A stretch of DNA of 64,000 nt from contig NZ_MVID01000009.1 of NCBI RefSeq assembly GCF_002086815.1, positions 1 to 64,000 on the forward strand. The letters are read 5' to 3'. The stretch comes from Mycolicibacterium parafortuitum (GTDB taxonomy: Bacteria > Actinomycetota > Actinomycetes > Mycobacteriales > Mycobacteriaceae). The position numbers and the translations under genes are program-made. Positions 27,472-37,717 of the stretch are shown piece after piece; position 1 is the first letter of the stretch; every line of letters begins with the position of its first letter. Under the pieces are notes generated by a model, which made no database searches, had not been told where the DNA came from, and worked only from the letters and a program-made list of their open reading frames with translations.

Positions 27472-27795
27472 TCAGAGCCGCTCGGGACACAGCTCCTCGG
27501 CCGCGATGGGGTCGAGGGTCTGCATGATCAGATCTTGATACTGCGGGCAGGTGTGGTGGATCGCGACGATCGTGACGAGCGCGCCATCGATGTCGTCGAG
27601 CCCCTGGTCCGTGAGATGCATCAACCCGCCGACCACACCGCCTCGGGTGGGATCGGCCTGGATCTCGCCGCACAAGCGCACGGCCGACTCTTCGATGACC
27701 GGCATGGGCACCGCGGGATTGGCCTGTGCGACCGCGGTACTGGTGAGAGCGACGCAGCAGACGAGGGCTGCAGCGACTGTTCTGATCCTCATCAT
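27472..27795 (-). CDS. Small secreted DUF732-like protein
   Basis: The 107-residue protein has a clear signal peptide (VAAALVCCVALTSTAVAQA) and a helical mature part of about 80 residues. Its cysteines in RLCGEI, HHTCPQY and EELCPE could form a disulfide. The layout resembles the many small DUF732-type secreted mycobacterial proteins, whose roles are unknown. A ribosome site (GGAAC/AAAGGAAC) precedes the ATG. The 129 bp before it separate it from the TAXI gene. Confidence 0.7.
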   Translation of the reverse strand: MMRIRTVAAALVCCVALTSTAVAQANPAVPMPVIEESAVRLCGEIQADPTRGGVVGGLMHLTDQGLDDIDGALVTIVAIHHTCPQYQDLIMQTLDPIAAEELCPERL

Positions 27796-27924
27796 TGTTC
27801 CTTTCGCCTGGCGCCCGACCGCTGCGCGTGGTGGTTGCGTCAGGATGAGCCGCGCGGGCGCATACGGCCAAGGGCCGGCCCTGCTAAGTCCGGAATTCCT
27901 TGCAGAAAACGCAGATTCGCTCGG

Positions 27925-28869
27925 TCAGCCGTGCAGATCCCGGTACGTTCGGATCGCGTCGGGGTGTAGCGGAATCCGACCGGTCTGGATCATCGAGGGC
28001 GTGTCGAGATACTGCAGACCCCGGACATGGGGCGGAACGAGATGCGATGCCTGGGTGGCGATCACGTCGACGACCGCGGCCACCACATCCGTGGCCAGGC
28101 CGCCTCGGCACAACAGCAGATCGGGCACTCCGAGCGACCGGATCCCTTGGGGCACATACTCCCCGCCGGGAACCCTGCGCATCACGTACGGATAGCCGGC
28201 GATCCGGCTCATCGGTGCGGCCAGTCCGCCGAGATCGAGCATCCGCAGCGGTAGCGCGCTGTCCAGTTCGGCGACCGCGGGGGTGGGCACCCCTCCCGAC
28301 CACACCACGGCCTGCACGCCGCCGTCCCGCAGTTGTGCCAGGCCGTCGCGCAACCGTAGGCGTTTGGTATCGACGCGCCGGTGCAGGCCCGCGGCCTCGA
28401 TGAGCACCTCACTGGTCGCCGCTGCGCCTGAGCCGGGCGGGCCGATCGACACCGGCATCTCCTGCAGGTGCTCGAATCGCCGGACACCGTCGGCGTCGCG
28501 GACGATCACCTGGAGATAGTTCTCGTAGACCCTGGCCACGGCGTGCGGGGCGAAGCTGGGTGCACCCACCTTGCGGTCCCGTTCGGCGACATCGGCGAGT
28601 GCCAACCCGAACTCGGCCTGACCCGATCGCAGCCGGGCGAGGTTCTCGACGGTGCCCTCGGTCGGCAACACGTCCACGGTCAGGTCCGGATAGCCGGCGC
28701 GGAGCCGGTCGGCGAGCACCGTGGCGAAGGCCAGATACAACCCGCCGGGGTCGCCCGCGGCGATCCGTATCCGTCCGGACGGGCGGTAGGTCGCGCATCC
28801 GGCGGCCAGCACCGCCGCACAGACGAGGAACGACCGGCGCGACAGCCGTGCCGGGAACTGTTGCCTCAC
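27925..28869 (-). CDS. TAXI-type solute-binding lipoprotein
   Basis: The 314-residue protein has a twin-arginine-like SRRSFLV followed by a lipobox LAAGC (Cys25), so it is an exported lipoprotein. The mature part matches TAXI-family TRAP binding proteins: RIAAGDPGGLYLAFATVLADRL, PTEGTVENLARLRSGQAEFGLALADV and SIGPPGSGAAATSEVLIEAAG. No TRAP membrane subunits are nearby. Instead it overlaps the upstream histidine kinase by ATGA (28866-28869). The likely role is a periplasmic ligand-binding partner of that kinase rather than uptake. Ligands of the family include glutamate and dicarboxylates. Confidence 0.88.
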   Translation of the reverse strand: MRQQFPARLSRRSFLVCAAVLAAGCATYRPSGRIRIAAGDPGGLYLAFATVLADRLRAGYPDLTVDVLPTEGTVENLARLRSGQAEFGLALADVAERDRKVGAPSFAPHAVARVYENYLQVIVRDADGVRRFEHLQEMPVSIGPPGSGAAATSEVLIEAAGLHRRVDTKRLRLRDGLAQLRDGGVQAVVWSGGVPTPAVAELDSALPLRMLDLGGLAAPMSRIAGYPYVMRRVPGGEYVPQGIRSLGVPDLLLCRGGLATDVVAAVVDVIATQASHLVPPHVRGLQYLDTPSMIQTGRIPLHPDAIRTYRDLHG

Positions 28870-30245
28870 AGTGGATCTCCCGCCCGCGGAAGTCGATACC
28901 TGATCAACAGCCCGCCTTCGGGAGCGTGTTCGACACCGACCTCGCCACCGTGCCCGGCGGTGATCTCGGCGGCGATCGCCAGCCCGAGACCGGTTCCGGA
29001 CCGGTCGTCGCCGCCGCGCCAGAACCGGGTGGTGGCCTTCGCCAGTTCTGCCGCGCCGAGGCCGACGCCGTCGTCGCTGACCACCAGGTCCACGAAATCG
29101 TCGCCAGGCTGCGCCGACACGGTGACGGTGGTGTCGGCCCCGGCGTACCGCAAAGCATTGTCGAGCGCGACATCGAGCAGCTGCTCGACCTCGTGCCGGG
29201 CGACCTGCACTGTCAGGCCGGGACGATCGGTGAGGCAGCGTAGGGTCTGGGCGCGTTCGTCGGCGACCGGTCGCCAGAACGCGACACGCTCGGCGATCAC
29301 GTCGCCGAGATCGGTTGCGTCGCCGTCGGTGTCGACGAGGCCGACCTGACGGCTACCGCTGACCTGCTCAGCACGCGCCAGTCGCAGCAACTGCTGCAGC
29401 AGGTTCTCGAACCGGTCCAGCTCGGCGCTCATCGAACCGTAGGTGGAGAGACCGTCTTCGGCGACGTAGCGTTCCAGGCTGTCGGCACGCAACCGCACGG
29501 CCGCCAACGGGTTGCGCAACTGGTGGGACGCGTCGGCGATCAGGCGCCGTTGCCGGTCCAGGGAGGCGCGCACCACCTGGGCCATCGTGTTGAACGCGGC
29601 GGTGAGATGCCGTAGTTCCGGTGGTCCCGCGACATCGGCGGGTGGGCCGGCGACGCCTTCGGTCATCTCCGCGACGGCCCGCTCCAGACCGGTCAGCGGT
29701 CGTAGCACCCATCGGGTCAGACCGCGGGCGACCAGCACGGCAAGCGTCAGAAAGCCGAGACAGCAGACCCCCAGCCACATCCAGCCCTGCGCGATCTGAC
29801 GTGCGGCGGTCCTCGGGTCCACGGCCAGCACGACGGCACCGACCAGCTCACCATCGCGACGCACGCCTTCAGCGGTCAGCAGGGCCTTCTCGTGCCACGG
29901 CAGTATCCGCCCCCACCCAGGGGCGGGGGCATCGACGATGGTGCGCCCGACCGCCGCGGCGACCTCGGGATCGGCGGCCTCGAGCCCCCGCGCGGCCATG
30001 ATCCGGCCGTCGGCGTCCATCACCAGCAGGCCTTCGCCGTAGACGTCGAAATAACGGTCGACCGACAACTGCAGGGGGACATCGGTGGCCGCGGCGGCCG
30101 CGGCGAGCGCCTCCAGTTGACGGTCGCGCTCGTCGGCCAGCGCGGCGGTCCTGCGGTCGGCGAGGCTCAACGCGAACGGTACGGCCAACGCGACCACGAC
30201 GATCAGCAGCAGCGCCACCAGGACGATCCGGACGCGCACACCCAT
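28866..30245 (-). CDS. Sensor histidine kinase (TctE/PhoQ-like) coupled to a TAXI protein
   Basis: The 459-residue kinase from ATG 30245 has a membrane helix at 6-28, a roughly 125-residue extracytoplasmic sensor, a second helix at about 155-172 and HAMP (about 172-230). The phospho-His241 is in DASHQLRNPLAAVRL. The ATPase motifs are DNALRYA, DDGVGLG and GTGLGLAIAAEI. It sits in the inner membrane and phosphorylates the OmpR-type regulator encoded just upstream (TGATG overlap, 30243-30247). The downstream TAXI lipoprotein overlaps by 4 bp and probably presents the signal to its sensor domain. Confidence 0.93.
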   Translation of the reverse strand: MGVRVRIVLVALLLIVVVALAVPFALSLADRRTAALADERDRQLEALAAAAAATDVPLQLSVDRYFDVYGEGLLVMDADGRIMAARGLEAADPEVAAAVGRTIVDAPAPGWGRILPWHEKALLTAEGVRRDGELVGAVVLAVDPRTAARQIAQGWMWLGVCCLGFLTLAVLVARGLTRWVLRPLTGLERAVAEMTEGVAGPPADVAGPPELRHLTAAFNTMAQVVRASLDRQRRLIADASHQLRNPLAAVRLRADSLERYVAEDGLSTYGSMSAELDRFENLLQQLLRLARAEQVSGSRQVGLVDTDGDATDLGDVIAERVAFWRPVADERAQTLRCLTDRPGLTVQVARHEVEQLLDVALDNALRYAGADTTVTVSAQPGDDFVDLVVSDDGVGLGAAELAKATTRFWRGGDDRSGTGLGLAIAAEITAGHGGEVGVEHAPEGGLLIRYRLPRAGDPL

Positions 30246-30919
30246 CAGCTGTCCAACCGGAAACCGAAGCCGCGGACGGTGTGCAGGGGAAGGCCGACCA
30301 GTTTCGCGCGGAGCTGGCCGATGAAGAAGTCCAGGGACCTCGACCGCCCCACCACTGCGGTGCCCCACACCTGCAGCATCAGCTCCTCACGGCTGACCGC
30401 TTCGCCCTGCCGGCCTGCCAGGGTGCTCAGGATCTGGAACTCGGTGCGCGTCAGCGGCTGCGGGGTGCCGTCGAGCAGGACTTCGCGACGCTCGCGCTCG
30501 ACGGTGACGGGGCCCGCCGTCACCGGTCCGGTGGTGGCGGTGGTGGCACCGACCTCTCCGGCGCTTCGCCGCAGGCGCCTCATCACGGCATCGATCCGCG
30601 CCAGCAGCACTGCTTTGCGGACCGGTTTGACGAGATAGTCGTCGGCGCCGGCCCGCAGGCCCAGCACGACCGAACCGTCGCTGTCCCTGGCGGTCATGAT
30701 GATCACCGGTACCGCCGACGCCCGTCGCAGGGTGCGCAGGACATCGAGGCCGTCCATGTCCGGCAGCCCGAGGTCCAGAAGCACCAGATCGCAGCCCTTC
30801 ATCCGGTGCAGCGCATCGGTTCCGCGCGTGGTCAGTACCACGGAGGCGCCGTGCTGGGTCAGCAGCTCGGCCAGCGCGGAGGCCACCCCGTCGTCGTCTT
30901 CGACGAGCAACACTCGCAT
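30245..30919 (-). CDS. OmpR-family response regulator
   Basis: The 224-residue protein starts at MRVLLVEDDDGVASAL. The receiver has an acidic pocket EDDD, the phospho-Asp in CDLVLLDLGLPDMDG, IIMTA and LVKPVRKAVL. The C-terminal winged helix (TRTEFQILSTLAG ... VSREELMLQVWG ... VRGFGFRLDS) is the DNA-binding OmpR/PhoB type. It is the first gene of a regulator-kinase-TAXI operon and most likely controls uptake or catabolism of the TAXI ligand. The extended open frame upstream (to 30976) is unlikely to be translated. Confidence 0.93.
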   Translation of the reverse strand: MRVLLVEDDDGVASALAELLTQHGASVVLTTRGTDALHRMKGCDLVLLDLGLPDMDGLDVLRTLRRASAVPVIIMTARDSDGSVVLGLRAGADDYLVKPVRKAVLLARIDAVMRRLRRSAGEVGATTATTGPVTAGPVTVERERREVLLDGTPQPLTRTEFQILSTLAGRQGEAVSREELMLQVWGTAVVGRSRSLDFFIGQLRAKLVGLPLHTVRGFGFRLDS

Positions 30920-31111
30920 GAGCCACCCCTTCCGCGCGTCGTGCCGGAAACGTGCAGGTCCTCGTCGATTCATCATGACGGGGACGCGTGTGAACCGACA
31001 GGGTCTTCGCCCGGTGCCGCCCGGTTTCTCGCACGATCCTCAGATTCGCGGGCACAAAGGCGGGCCGGGATACGTTGCGCAACGAGAAACACCCGGCGGA
31101 AGGGCCAACGC

Positions 31112-31993
31112 GTGAAGATCCGGTTCGGAGTCGGCCTCGGTGCCGACGTGTCTCCCGGGCGCCTGCCCGCCATCGTCGACCGGCTCGAAACAGACGGGGT
31201 CGACTCACTGTGGCTCTCCGAACTGGTCTATTCCCCGGCGGTGGAGCCGTTCATCGGCATGACGTACGCGCTGGCGCGCACCAGCCGCCTCAAGGTCGGA
31301 ACCTCGGTGGCGGTGTTGCCGGGCCGGCACCCTGTGCTGGTCGCCAAACAGCTCGCGTCACTGGCGGCGCTGGCGCCGAAGAGGGTGCTGCCGGTGTTCG
31401 GGCTGCGCTCGGCGATGACGGCCGAACGCGATGCGTTCCCGGTTCCCGCCGGGCGTCGGGCCGCGGTGTTCGACGAGTCGCTGCGACTGCTGCGGAGCGC
31501 ACTGGACGATACCGACGTGTCGTTCGCCGGCGAGTTCTTCACCGTGCGCGACGTCCGGGTGCTGCCGAAACCACAGTCCCGCGTGGACATCTGGCTCGGC
31601 GGGGCCAGCGATGCGGGGTTTCGGCGGATCGGAGCGTACGGCGACGGTTGGCTCGGCAGCTTCGTCACCCCCGATGAGGCGCGCGCGGCGGTGCACTCGA
31701 TCCGCGCGGCCGCCGAGGCCGCGGGCCGGGCCGTGCCCGACGACCACTACGGGATCAACCTGGCGGTGGGCGACGGATCATTGCCCGCTCCCGTCGTGGA
31801 CGCGATCCGCAAGCGCCGCCCCGATCTCGACCCGGACCAGCTGGTGGCCCGCGACTGGGATCAACTGCACCGCCAGCTGGATCGCTATCTCGACGCCGGG
31901 CTGACGAAGTTCGTGATCCGGCCTGCCGGGGATCAGGACATCGACGGTTTCCTCGACCGCTTCGTCACCGAGCTTCTACCCCGGGAGAACTGA
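31112..31993 (+). CDS. Luciferase-like (LLM) F420-dependent oxidoreductase
   Basis: The 293-residue TIM-barrel protein from GTG 31112 begins MKIRFGVGLGADVSPGRL. It has the LLM features DGVDSLWLSEL, TSRLKVGTSVAVLPGRHPVLVAKQLASLAALAP and DIWLGGASDAGFRRIGAYGDGWL. Actinobacterial members use F420H2 or FMNH2 to reduce or oxygenate small molecules; the substrate is not predictable. Its 3' end overlaps the convergent acyl-CoA ligase by 29 bp. Confidence 0.88.
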   Translation: MKIRFGVGLGADVSPGRLPAIVDRLETDGVDSLWLSELVYSPAVEPFIGMTYALARTSRLKVGTSVAVLPGRHPVLVAKQLASLAALAPKRVLPVFGLRSAMTAERDAFPVPAGRRAAVFDESLRLLRSALDDTDVSFAGEFFTVRDVRVLPKPQSRVDIWLGGASDAGFRRIGAYGDGWLGSFVTPDEARAAVHSIRAAAEAAGRAVPDDHYGINLAVGDGSLPAPVVDAIRKRRPDLDPDQLVARDWDQLHRQLDRYLDAGLTKFVIRPAGDQDIDGFLDRFVTELLPREN

Positions 31994-33512
31994 TCACCCA
32001 CTCGCGCAGTGCTTTCCGGTTCAGTTTGCCACTGGGCAGGGTCGGGATCTGCGCGCTGTCGACGGTGATCCACCGGGTCGGGACCTTGTAGGGCGACAAC
32101 ACCTCCCGGGTGCGGCCGGCGACCGCTGCGACGTCGACGGCCGCACCGGTAGGGACGAGCACGGCACAGACCTCCTCGCCGCGTTCGGCGTGTTCGACCC
32201 CGACCACCACGCACTGGGCCACCTCGGCGAAGCCCTCGATCACGGCTTCGACCTCCAGCGGTGACACGTTGGCCCCGGCGGTCTTGATCAGATCGGTGGT
32301 GCGGCCGACGTAGAACAGCCGCGGGTCGCCGGGACGGCGATACACCCGGTCTCCGGTGTGATACCAGCCGTCGGGGTCGAAGGTGTCGGCGCGTTCGCGT
32401 TTGTTGTAGCCGGCCATCACCCCGATCCCGCGCACCAGCAGCTCGCCGACGACACCGTCCGGCACGAGGGCCCCGGCGGCATCGACGATCTGCATATCGG
32501 TGTACGCGAACCCGCCCGCGGTCTCGGTCATGGTGCGGTGCACAGGAAATCCGTCGGGCACATCGGTCATCGCGATGTCGAGCGGGCCGTCGCGCAACAT
32601 CGGTGCGCTGGACAGATCGCGGTCGGCGAAGCCGGGGTGTTCGCGCAGTCGCTGGGTGAACGCCGGCCATCCCACAATGCCGGTGGCGCGCTCGTTCTCG
32701 GCGAGGTCCAGCGCGACACCGGGATCCAGGCGGGGCATCACCAGCAGCGTCACCGGCGCGTGTAACGCACCCATCACCGCCAGCACCCCGCCGATCCAGA
32801 AGAACGGCATCGCGGACAGGATCACGGGATCGGCGGGCGAACCGGTGACCGCGCGGATCGCATCGGGCCACGTCGAGGTCTGGCGGACCAGCGTCCCGTG
32901 GGTGTGCAAAACCCCCTTCGGGTCGGCGGTGGAACCGGATGTGTGCACCATCAGGGCCAGGTCGGCGGGGAACACCTCGGTCTCGGCGGCACGCCGGACG
33001 GTCTCCGGCACCGCGTCGGCCTCGTCGATCGCCGTCGCCCACGGCGCGTCACCGGTTCCGGTGAGCGCGACGGTGCGCAGGTACGGCGCGGCCGGGATCT
33101 GTAACCGGTCGCGGCGCTGCCCGCTGAGGTCCGGGAACGCCGCCTCCAACCGTTGCGCGACGTCGATGTCGAGCACCCGCACGGGCGCCACGAGCATCGC
33201 GACGTCGGCCAACCGCACCACCTTCGCGATCTCGGCGGGCCGGTACAGGGTGCTCAACGGGACCGCCACCGCCCCGATCCGCGAGACCGCCAGCCACCAG
33301 ATCACCCACTCCGCACCGTTGGCGAAGAACAACCCCACCCTGGTGCCTTTGCCGGCGCCGTGCGCCAGCAGCCAGCCGGCCAGCGCCGCCGAGCGCCGGT
33401 CGGCGTCGGCGTAGGTGAGCCGCTCGGTGGGGGAGACGAGATAGGCGCGGTCGCCGGAATCGCGGACAGCCCGCTCGAGCAGGGCCGGGATGGTCAGGGG
33501 TGCGTGCTCCAC
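31965..33512 (-). CDS. AMP-dependent acyl-CoA synthetase/ligase
   Basis: The 515-residue ANL enzyme starts at GTG 33512. The phosphate-binding loop is LMVHTSGSTADPKGVLHTHG, then the A5-like TMTETAGGFAYTD, WYHTGDRVYRRPGD and the C-terminal Lys in LPSGKLNRKALREW. The family activates a carboxylic acid as an acyl-adenylate and passes it to CoA. Family resemblance is to medium or short fatty-acid and cyclohexanecarboxylate-type ligases; the exact acid is unknown. The longer open frame upstream overlaps the divergent DinB gene and is rejected. Confidence 0.9.
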   Translation of the reverse strand: MEHAPLTIPALLERAVRDSGDRAYLVSPTERLTYADADRRSAALAGWLLAHGAGKGTRVGLFFANGAEWVIWWLAVSRIGAVAVPLSTLYRPAEIAKVVRLADVAMLVAPVRVLDIDVAQRLEAAFPDLSGQRRDRLQIPAAPYLRTVALTGTGDAPWATAIDEADAVPETVRRAAETEVFPADLALMVHTSGSTADPKGVLHTHGTLVRQTSTWPDAIRAVTGSPADPVILSAMPFFWIGGVLAVMGALHAPVTLLVMPRLDPGVALDLAENERATGIVGWPAFTQRLREHPGFADRDLSSAPMLRDGPLDIAMTDVPDGFPVHRTMTETAGGFAYTDMQIVDAAGALVPDGVVGELLVRGIGVMAGYNKRERADTFDPDGWYHTGDRVYRRPGDPRLFYVGRTTDLIKTAGANVSPLEVEAVIEGFAEVAQCVVVGVEHAERGEEVCAVLVPTGAAVDVAAVAGRTREVLSPYKVPTRWITVDSAQIPTLPSGKLNRKALREWVISSPGVEAR

Positions 33513-33573
33513 CGTCCGATCTTCCCCAATTCCGGACCGGTGGTGTCGGATTCCGGTGGCAGGATCGTCAATC

Positions 33574-34086
33574 ATGACCGGATCCGAACGCGCGACACCG
33601 TTGATGACCAGTGACGAGCGGGCCACAGTGGAGTCCTGGCTGGATTTCCACCGGCACACGCTGCTGCTCAAATGCGCCGGCCTCGACGACGCTCAGGTGC
33701 GCCTGGCATCGGTCCCGCCGTCGCCGATGACGCTGCTGGGCCTCGTCCAGCACATGGCCGAGGTCGAGCGGAACTGGTTCCGGCGGATCCTCTCCGGCGA
33801 GACCGCGCCGCCGATCTTCGATGCGTCGGCGGACACGTCGGGCCACGACGGCGGATTCGACCTCGACCCCGGGGTGTCCTTCGCCGACGCGGTGCGGATC
33901 TGGCAACGGGAGATCGACGCCGCACGCGCCGGCTGCGCGCGCCACGATCTCGACGACACCAGCCCGTTCATGGGCACCGAGGTGTCGCTGCGCTGGATCT
34001 ACCTGCACATGATCGGTGAGTACGCCCGGCACAACGGCCATGCCGACCTGATCCGGGAGCGCATCGACGGCGCCACCGGCGTGTGA
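33574..34086 (+). CDS. DinB-family (DUF664) protein
   Basis: The 170-residue four-helix protein has the DUF664/DinB pattern: ERATVESWLDFHRHTLLLK, SPMTLLGLVQHMAEVERNWF (metal His) and IYLHMIGEYARHNGHADLIRE (two further His). DinB-like proteins bind a metal with three His and include mycothiol- and bacillithiol-dependent transferases. In actinobacteria the mycothiol S-transferases of this fold detoxify electrophiles. It is divergent from the acyl-CoA ligase. Confidence 0.87.
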   Translation: MTGSERATPLMTSDERATVESWLDFHRHTLLLKCAGLDDAQVRLASVPPSPMTLLGLVQHMAEVERNWFRRILSGETAPPIFDASADTSGHDGGFDLDPGVSFADAVRIWQREIDAARAGCARHDLDDTSPFMGTEVSLRWIYLHMIGEYARHNGHADLIRERIDGATGV

Positions 34087-34145
34087 GCACGAATGCACCG
34101 CGAAACGGCAACTCGCGGTGCCGATGTCGGCGTAGGGTGCCTGCC

Positions 34146-34538
34146 ATGGCAGTCGACCGCGCCGCCCTGATCGTCGGCGGCATCCGCCTGGCATCGGGTG
34201 TCCAGTTCCTCATCGACCCGCTGCGGGCCAACAAGCTGTGGGGTGACCCGGATGAGCCGCCACCGACGGCGCGGCTCCTGCTGCGGTCGATGGGCTACCG
34301 GGACGCGCTGATCGGAGGTCTGCTGGTCGCGTCCGGTCTGCGCGGCGCCGACAGCCGCGGCTGGTTCCTCGCCTCCGGTGGCGCCGACGCGTCCGATCTC
34401 CTCGGCGGGATGAGCGTGCACGACCAGATGCGGCCGTCCCAGCGGTATATCGGTCTCGGCGGCGCCGTGATCGGTATCAGCGTCGGCCTCTGGGGCGCGC
34501 TCCGTCGCCCAGGGGCAACGAATCACGCTGCAGAATAG
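34146..34538 (+). CDS. Small membrane protein, DUF4267-like
   Basis: The 130-residue protein starts at MAVDRAALIVGGIRLASG. Three to four moderately hydrophobic segments (AALIVGGIRLASGVQFLI, ALIGGLLVASGLRG, YIGLGGAVIGISVGLWGAL) flank a conserved-looking LLRSMGYRDALIGG. The arrangement resembles DUF4267 membrane proteins of unknown role. It follows the DinB gene by 59 bp on the same strand. Confidence 0.65.
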   Translation: MAVDRAALIVGGIRLASGVQFLIDPLRANKLWGDPDEPPPTARLLLRSMGYRDALIGGLLVASGLRGADSRGWFLASGGADASDLLGGMSVHDQMRPSQRYIGLGGAVIGISVGLWGALRRPGATNHAAE

Positions 34539-34544
34539 GCGCTC

Positions 34545-35090
34545 TCACTGGTTCCGAGCGAGCAGCCATGCCACACCGTCGGATTCGTCCGCGGCGATGG
34601 GCTGCAGCGCGGTCCCGAACGCACGTACCAGTTCGCCGGCTTCGGCTCGGAACCGGCCCGGCTGTGCGCCGACCTCGCTGAGCACGCTGATCGCGAGCAT
34701 CCCGCCTTCAGCGAGTCGCGCGATGATAGGAGCGTACAGTCGGGGGTCGCGGAACCTGTTGCACAGCAGCACATCCACCGGGTCTCCGGAGGGCAGGCCG
34801 AGGTCCAGATCGGCCACTTCGAAGACACACCGCCGGGCAACGTCACAGCGCCGTGCGAGTTCGGCGGCGTGCGCGATCGCCACCGGCGACACATCGTAGG
34901 CCCGCACCGCAAGCCCGCGTCGCGCCAGCCAGACCGCGGCGGTGCCGACGCCGCACGCGAGTTCGAGTGCTCGGCCGCCGACCGGGAACAGGTCGGCGTA
35001 CGGCGCGAAGACCGCCGGCGGTCCGACGTCGGCGAGGCGGGGCGCGGCAATCTCTCGGTACCGGTGATCCCAGCGGTCGCGGTCGGCCAT
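34545..35090 (-). CDS. Class I SAM-dependent methyltransferase (TehB-like)
   Basis: The 181-residue protein from ATG 35090 has motif I ALELACGVGTAAVWLAR, motif II VRAYDVSPVAIAHA, VFEVADLDLGLP and LLCNRFRDPRLY. This compact design resembles TehB/thiopurine-type methyltransferases acting on small molecules such as chalcogen oxyanions or thiols. An open extension upstream to 35153 is possible but less likely. Substrate unknown. Confidence 0.83.
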   Translation of the reverse strand: MADRDRWDHRYREIAAPRLADVGPPAVFAPYADLFPVGGRALELACGVGTAAVWLARRGLAVRAYDVSPVAIAHAAELARRCDVARRCVFEVADLDLGLPSGDPVDVLLCNRFRDPRLYAPIIARLAEGGMLAISVLSEVGAQPGRFRAEAGELVRAFGTALQPIAADESDGVAWLLARNQ

Positions 35091-35116
35091 GTCCTGCAGC
35101 CTAGAAGTGGTGGGCG

Positions 35117-35458
35117 CTAGGTGCGGATCCTGATCCGGATCGGACCGCGCCACTCGGCGCCGGGGTCGACCACCTTGCCGCTCTGAGTGATCTCGACGGC
35201 CCCGGCAGTGGCCAGCTCCCGGGCGATCTCGCGCGCATCATCCATCAACGCCCGCCATCCGTCCTCGTTTCCGACGGCGCGCGCGGCATCCGACGGACAG
35301 GTGCTGCTGCCGGGTCCCCGGTGTCCGGCCAGGGCTCGTATCGCCGCCTTGAGCCGCTCCCGTACGGGACCGTCGGAGAGCGCGATGCGTGCCGCCTGCG
35401 AATCGGCACCCGAACCCTGTGCGATGCGCTGCAACTCGGCATGAAGCGGGGCGGCCAT
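35117..35458 (-). CDS. DUF3253 protein
   Basis: The 113-residue protein contains the DUF3253 pattern TCPSDAARAVG...WRALMDDAREIARELA...VEITQSGKVVDP...GPIRIR, a small winged-helix-like domain of unknown role often found in actinobacteria and proteobacteria. The first about 35 residues (MAAPLHAELQRIAQGSG...) are extra and helical. It lies 26 bp upstream of the methyltransferase on the same strand and may be co-transcribed. Confidence 0.8.
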   Translation of the reverse strand: MAAPLHAELQRIAQGSGADSQAARIALSDGPVRERLKAAIRALAGHRGPGSSTCPSDAARAVGNEDGWRALMDDAREIARELATAGAVEITQSGKVVDPGAEWRGPIRIRIRT

Positions 35459-35573
35459 ACGCCCAGTGTGCAGCAGCCCACAACACGGCCGGGGTTTACC
35501 GGTGGGGTCTTGTGGCTAAGTGTGAGCCGTACTCGACGATTGCGGGTGCCAACCCGGGAATGGAGTTTTGACG

Positions 35574-35969
35574 ATGAAGTTGAGCCAGGTCCTTGCCAGC
35601 GCAGCGGTGTTCGGCGGGCTGACCGCAGGTGCGATGGGAGTCGCGTCGACGGCAGCAGCGCAGGAGGGCTGGAACCCGCCACCGGCACCGCCGGCTGGGG
35701 CAGAGGCCGGTCATTCTCCGGCCCAGCCGGGCGCCATGCCCGCGCCGGCGGCTCCGGCCGGGCATGACGCCGTTCATCCGGCGGCTCCGGCCGGTTGGAA
35801 CCCGCCGCCCGCGGCGCCGCCGGCCGGCCCCAACGAGGGGACCCCGCCGGCCTGGGCGCCGCCGAAGCCGGTCGACCCGTCCTGGGCCAACGGCCAGCCG
35901 CAGGTCTGGGACGAGGGCTGGCAGCACTGGGGCGTGTGGCTGAACGGCGTGTTCGTTCCGACGTACTGA
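35574..35969 (+). CDS. Secreted Pro/Ala-rich protein
   Basis: The 131-residue protein from ATG 35574 (a TTG two codons earlier is less likely) has a signal peptide ending near STAAAQEGW. The roughly 75-residue central region is rich in Pro, Ala and Gly, with GWNPPPA repeated twice (about residues 34 and 80). The C-terminus, about 25 residues with several Trp (SWANGQPQVWDEGWQHWG), looks like a short folded or membrane-contacting end. Function unknown; similar secreted proline-rich proteins are common in mycobacterial walls. A good terminator follows. Confidence 0.75.
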   Translation: MKLSQVLASAAVFGGLTAGAMGVASTAAAQEGWNPPPAPPAGAEAGHSPAQPGAMPAPAAPAGHDAVHPAAPAGWNPPPAAPPAGPNEGTPPAWAPPKPVDPSWANGQPQVWDEGWQHWGVWLNGVFVPTY

Positions 35970-35981
35970 TCGCCCGCGACA

Positions 35982-36020
35982 CCGAAGGCCACCGCAGACA
36001 TCGTCTGGGGTGGCCTTCGG
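35982..36020. terminator. Terminator between the Pro-rich protein and the mycolyltransferase
   Basis: CCGAAGGCCACC pairs perfectly with GGTGGCCTTCGG over a 15-base loop, followed on the plus strand by GGGTTTT. It separates two convergent genes and can act on the plus-strand transcript. Confidence 0.88.
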
Positions 36021-36055
36021 GGTTTTCGGGTCCGTGGAGTTCTGGGCAGACGGGC

Positions 36056-37402
<1,347 letters not shown>

Positions 37403-37408
37403 CCCGCG

Positions 37409-37717
37409 CTACCGTCGGCGCACACCGCTGACGACCGAGCGCGGCAGCCGTCCCGCGCGCGAGTACCCGTCGAGCCGGTCGCCGTCGACGCGGATGTCGA
37501 ACCGCAGGTGCAGCCGCATCGGTCTGGACACCGTCTGGCGCCAGGTCACGGTGTCCTCGCCGGTACAGACGATGTCGGTCACCGGGACGGTCTCGTGGGC
37601 GCCGGTCGCGGTCGCGCTGAGCACCCCGTTCCGCTCGGTGAACGTGTACATCACCGACAGGGTCCCGATCGGCGTTTTGATCCGCACATCCCAGACGCCG
37701 ACGAGCGCCGCGCTCAC
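37409..37717 (-). CDS. Small beta-rich protein coupled to the DJ-1 gene, unknown function
   Basis: The 102-residue protein from GTG 37717 overlaps the stop of the DJ-1 gene by GTGA (37714-37717). The sequence (LVGVWDVRIKTPIGTLSVMY, TFTERNGVLSATATG, RLHLRFDIRVDGDRLDG) predicts a string of beta strands with repeated turn positions, as in lipocalin-like or small beta-barrel ligand-binding proteins. One cysteine (DIVCTGED). I cannot name a family. Translational coupling suggests a role with the DJ-1-type enzyme. Confidence 0.72.
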   Translation of the reverse strand: MSAALVGVWDVRIKTPIGTLSVMYTFTERNGVLSATATGAHETVPVTDIVCTGEDTVTWRQTVSRPMRLHLRFDIRVDGDRLDGYSRAGRLPRSVVSGVRRR

